A DNA stretch of 64,000 nt, from assembly GCA_012295275.1 (NCBI GenBank), contig CM022665.1, positions 4,130,167 to 4,194,166 of the forward strand, read 5' to 3'. Positions 62,396-64,000 of the stretch are shown here, piece by piece. Both the position numbers and the translations under genes were made by a program. This DNA comes from Chrysomallon squamiferum (lineage: Eukaryota > Mollusca > Gastropoda > Neomphalida > Peltospiridae). The first letter of the stretch is position 1; each line of letters opens with the position of its first letter. The notes beneath the pieces are model-generated. The model had not been told where the DNA came from and did no database searches. It saw nothing but the letters and a program-made list of their open reading frames with translations.

Positions 62396-64000
62396 GTCTG
62401 TAGGAGAGTTAGTGTTGTAAAACAGAGCCGTGCTGGTCTGACTAGGTTTATAGGGAAAGTAGATTTTGTAAAATAACGCAAAAGTGATCTCACTAGTTTT
62501 TTTTAGTGGAGTTGGTTATCAGATGTGGGTATTTCAAATTATTTCGTACATAACTAAATCTACGTACTGTGCTATTTTAAGTCCCAGATCACAAACTGGG
62601 TGTGAATTATGAAAATATCCTGGTACGAAATTCTAGGTAAAACTACATGTAGGAGACAAAAGGCCATTAAACAGCTAGTCTTCTTAAATAATATATATAA
62701 ACAGGTTGTTCATACTCCCTGAGCTATTTTCTGATTCAAACAATGCTCCACGATTAATTCTTCAAAGCCAGTGGTACAAAGTACATGTTAAATATTTTAA
62801 AAGAGCACAAGAGACCTTTGGACTGCGTCAGTGGGTCAGTGTACATAAGTTTCCACAAGAAACCTGTAATTTCATATTAATAAATACATAAACATTTCAA
62901 AAATATATTTAATTCTTGAAAAGTAGAATTTAGACAATTAAAAGAATTAAAGTTTTCTATATGAATATAGAAATTATACCTACAAATTGTTTGTTTTTTT
63001 CCAGTGAATAATCTAGTGACATGTATTTCTGAAATATTTCAACAGATGCAAAACTTTTGCTTATATTATTAGATGATAATGGCGAAACCATCCTTTCTTT
63101 AATGAAATAATACTGTGTTTAAATAATATTAATAATAAATAAAATAAAACCAATATTAACCATTAAAATATTTCAAATGATCACATAGTGAACAACGCGG
63201 AAAGATATAACTTTGAAGATGAAACGGATTTCTTCAAAAAGAAGAAAAAAAAAATTTTAAATAAAAAAAAAGCAGTATATTTCTACACAGAACACCCCCT
63301 ATAATTTAATGGTTCATGTACCATATAATAACGCCATGTAAATGTAGATTAAATCGATGTAGGCTGCAACGTTAAATAAACTATTTCTTAACATGTTTGC
63401 CCTGCAAAAACATCTTCAAGAAAATTACTTTTCCCCTATAATCGGATTTCTACTGCAAAAATCTCCAATACAGAGATTTATTCTGAAAATGCCCATCAAT
63501 TTTGGAATCCGAGAAATCTCTATAGTCAAATAATGGACAAATCATGACAGCTTGTAATAGGTCTGCCATAATGAAATATTAAACTCATTTTTTTTTCTCT
63601 CTTATAATTTATAACCTCGATCGCAAATTTAATTTTCGTTCTAAGTGAGATGTATTGAGAATAATAATTGTTTTCAACGATAAGCACAATTCTCGAATTT
63701 TTGTAATATTTCAGCTCGACGGACTGTAAATTGCTTGTTATCAAAAAGCAAGACCAAGGAATACTAATAATCAAAAGTTGCTATGGAAATAAGATGAAAT
63801 TCTATATCGGAAATACCAAATATAATAGCACTACAGTCTTGACATCAGACAATTCATGGACTTAAAATTAAAATAGAAAAATATCAAAACAAATGTTACT
63901 ACGCTACTACAAACTATGAAAATAGAAAATAAACTACGCTAGAGTTAGAGAGGAAAACAAAAAATAATACGCCTAAATGTAAGCAGAAACCAACCATAAG

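Larger units (their letters stand above)
56111..64000. other. 5' flanking/intergenic DNA, distal part
   Basis: No gene was recognised. GC and CpG are clearly higher than in the transcribed region (41 CpG counted in 57901-58900). The longest open frames (56403-56119 and 62493-62059, minus strand) have no recognisable domains, and the second includes a CT microsatellite read as an RE repeat. The region also holds a dispersed repeat pair (58.8 and 61.7 kb), a 60-bp tandem duplication (61.3-61.45 kb), several palindromes and long dinucleotide runs. From 62.5 to 64.0 kb the sequence is AT-rich without recognised features. Confidence 0.6.

Noticed and set aside
62059-62493. 144-codon open frame on the minus strand
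   Set aside because: It includes a CT microsatellite read as RERERE, has no recognisable domain, and shows no splice or family support. It is long mainly because the patch is GC-richer.
62000-64000. A second gene at the right edge
   Set aside because: No family match, exon-like conservation or promoter could be recognised. The sequence becomes AT-rich and featureless after 62.5 kb.

Overview
This window looks like animal nuclear DNA, probably from an invertebrate and possibly a mollusc. It is strongly AT-rich and full of long di- and trinucleotide microsatellites, and its one gene is cut into short exons by large introns. The phylum is inferred from genome style; the sequence itself proves only an animal-type TMTC2 gene.

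The only protein-coding gene I can support is on the minus strand. It is an orthologue of TMTC2, an ER multi-pass membrane protein with tetratricopeptide repeats, from the TMTC1-4 family of cadherin-directed O-mannosyltransferases. Six exons can be placed to the base and join in frame: 43790-43705, 11140-10555, 4452-3606, 1291-1177, 834-749 and 313-252. They encode residues 1-594: the whole membrane part and the first TPRs. The remaining TPRs (the human protein has about 836 residues) lie beyond the left edge. Intron phases are 2, 0, 1, 2, 1, 0, and every intron whose two ends are in the window has GT..AG ends. Intron 1 is about 32.6 kb and intron 2 about 6.1 kb.

Layout: 1-4.5 kb holds exons 3-6. 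From 4.5 to 10.55 kb is intron 2, with several degenerate tandem arrays and a dense cluster of CAGGTA-type sites. Exon 2 follows. From 11.1 to 43.7 kb is intron 1, made of A/T tracts, microsatellites, at least five unrelated degenerate minisatellites and some islands of ordinary complexity. Exon 1 and the promoter lie at 43.5-44.0 kb, with an NRF1-like site and an overlapping upstream ORF. From 44 to 64 kb is 5' flanking or intergenic DNA with no gene I can recognise, long GA/CT/CA/GT microsatellites, an interspersed repeat pair and several inverted repeats.

The most interesting observations are these. (1) A roughly 100-bp tandem array in intron 3 is built from the last bases of exon 3 plus its 5' splice site, giving decoy donors and one possible in-frame 15/21-nt microexon. 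(2) CpG density drops sharply at the promoter: the transcribed region is strongly CpG-depleted and the upstream DNA is not, the pattern expected from germline gene-body methylation. (3) Eleven CAGGT cores fall within about 234 bp of intron 2. (4) Many unrelated minisatellites lie in one gene, and one family occurs in two different introns.
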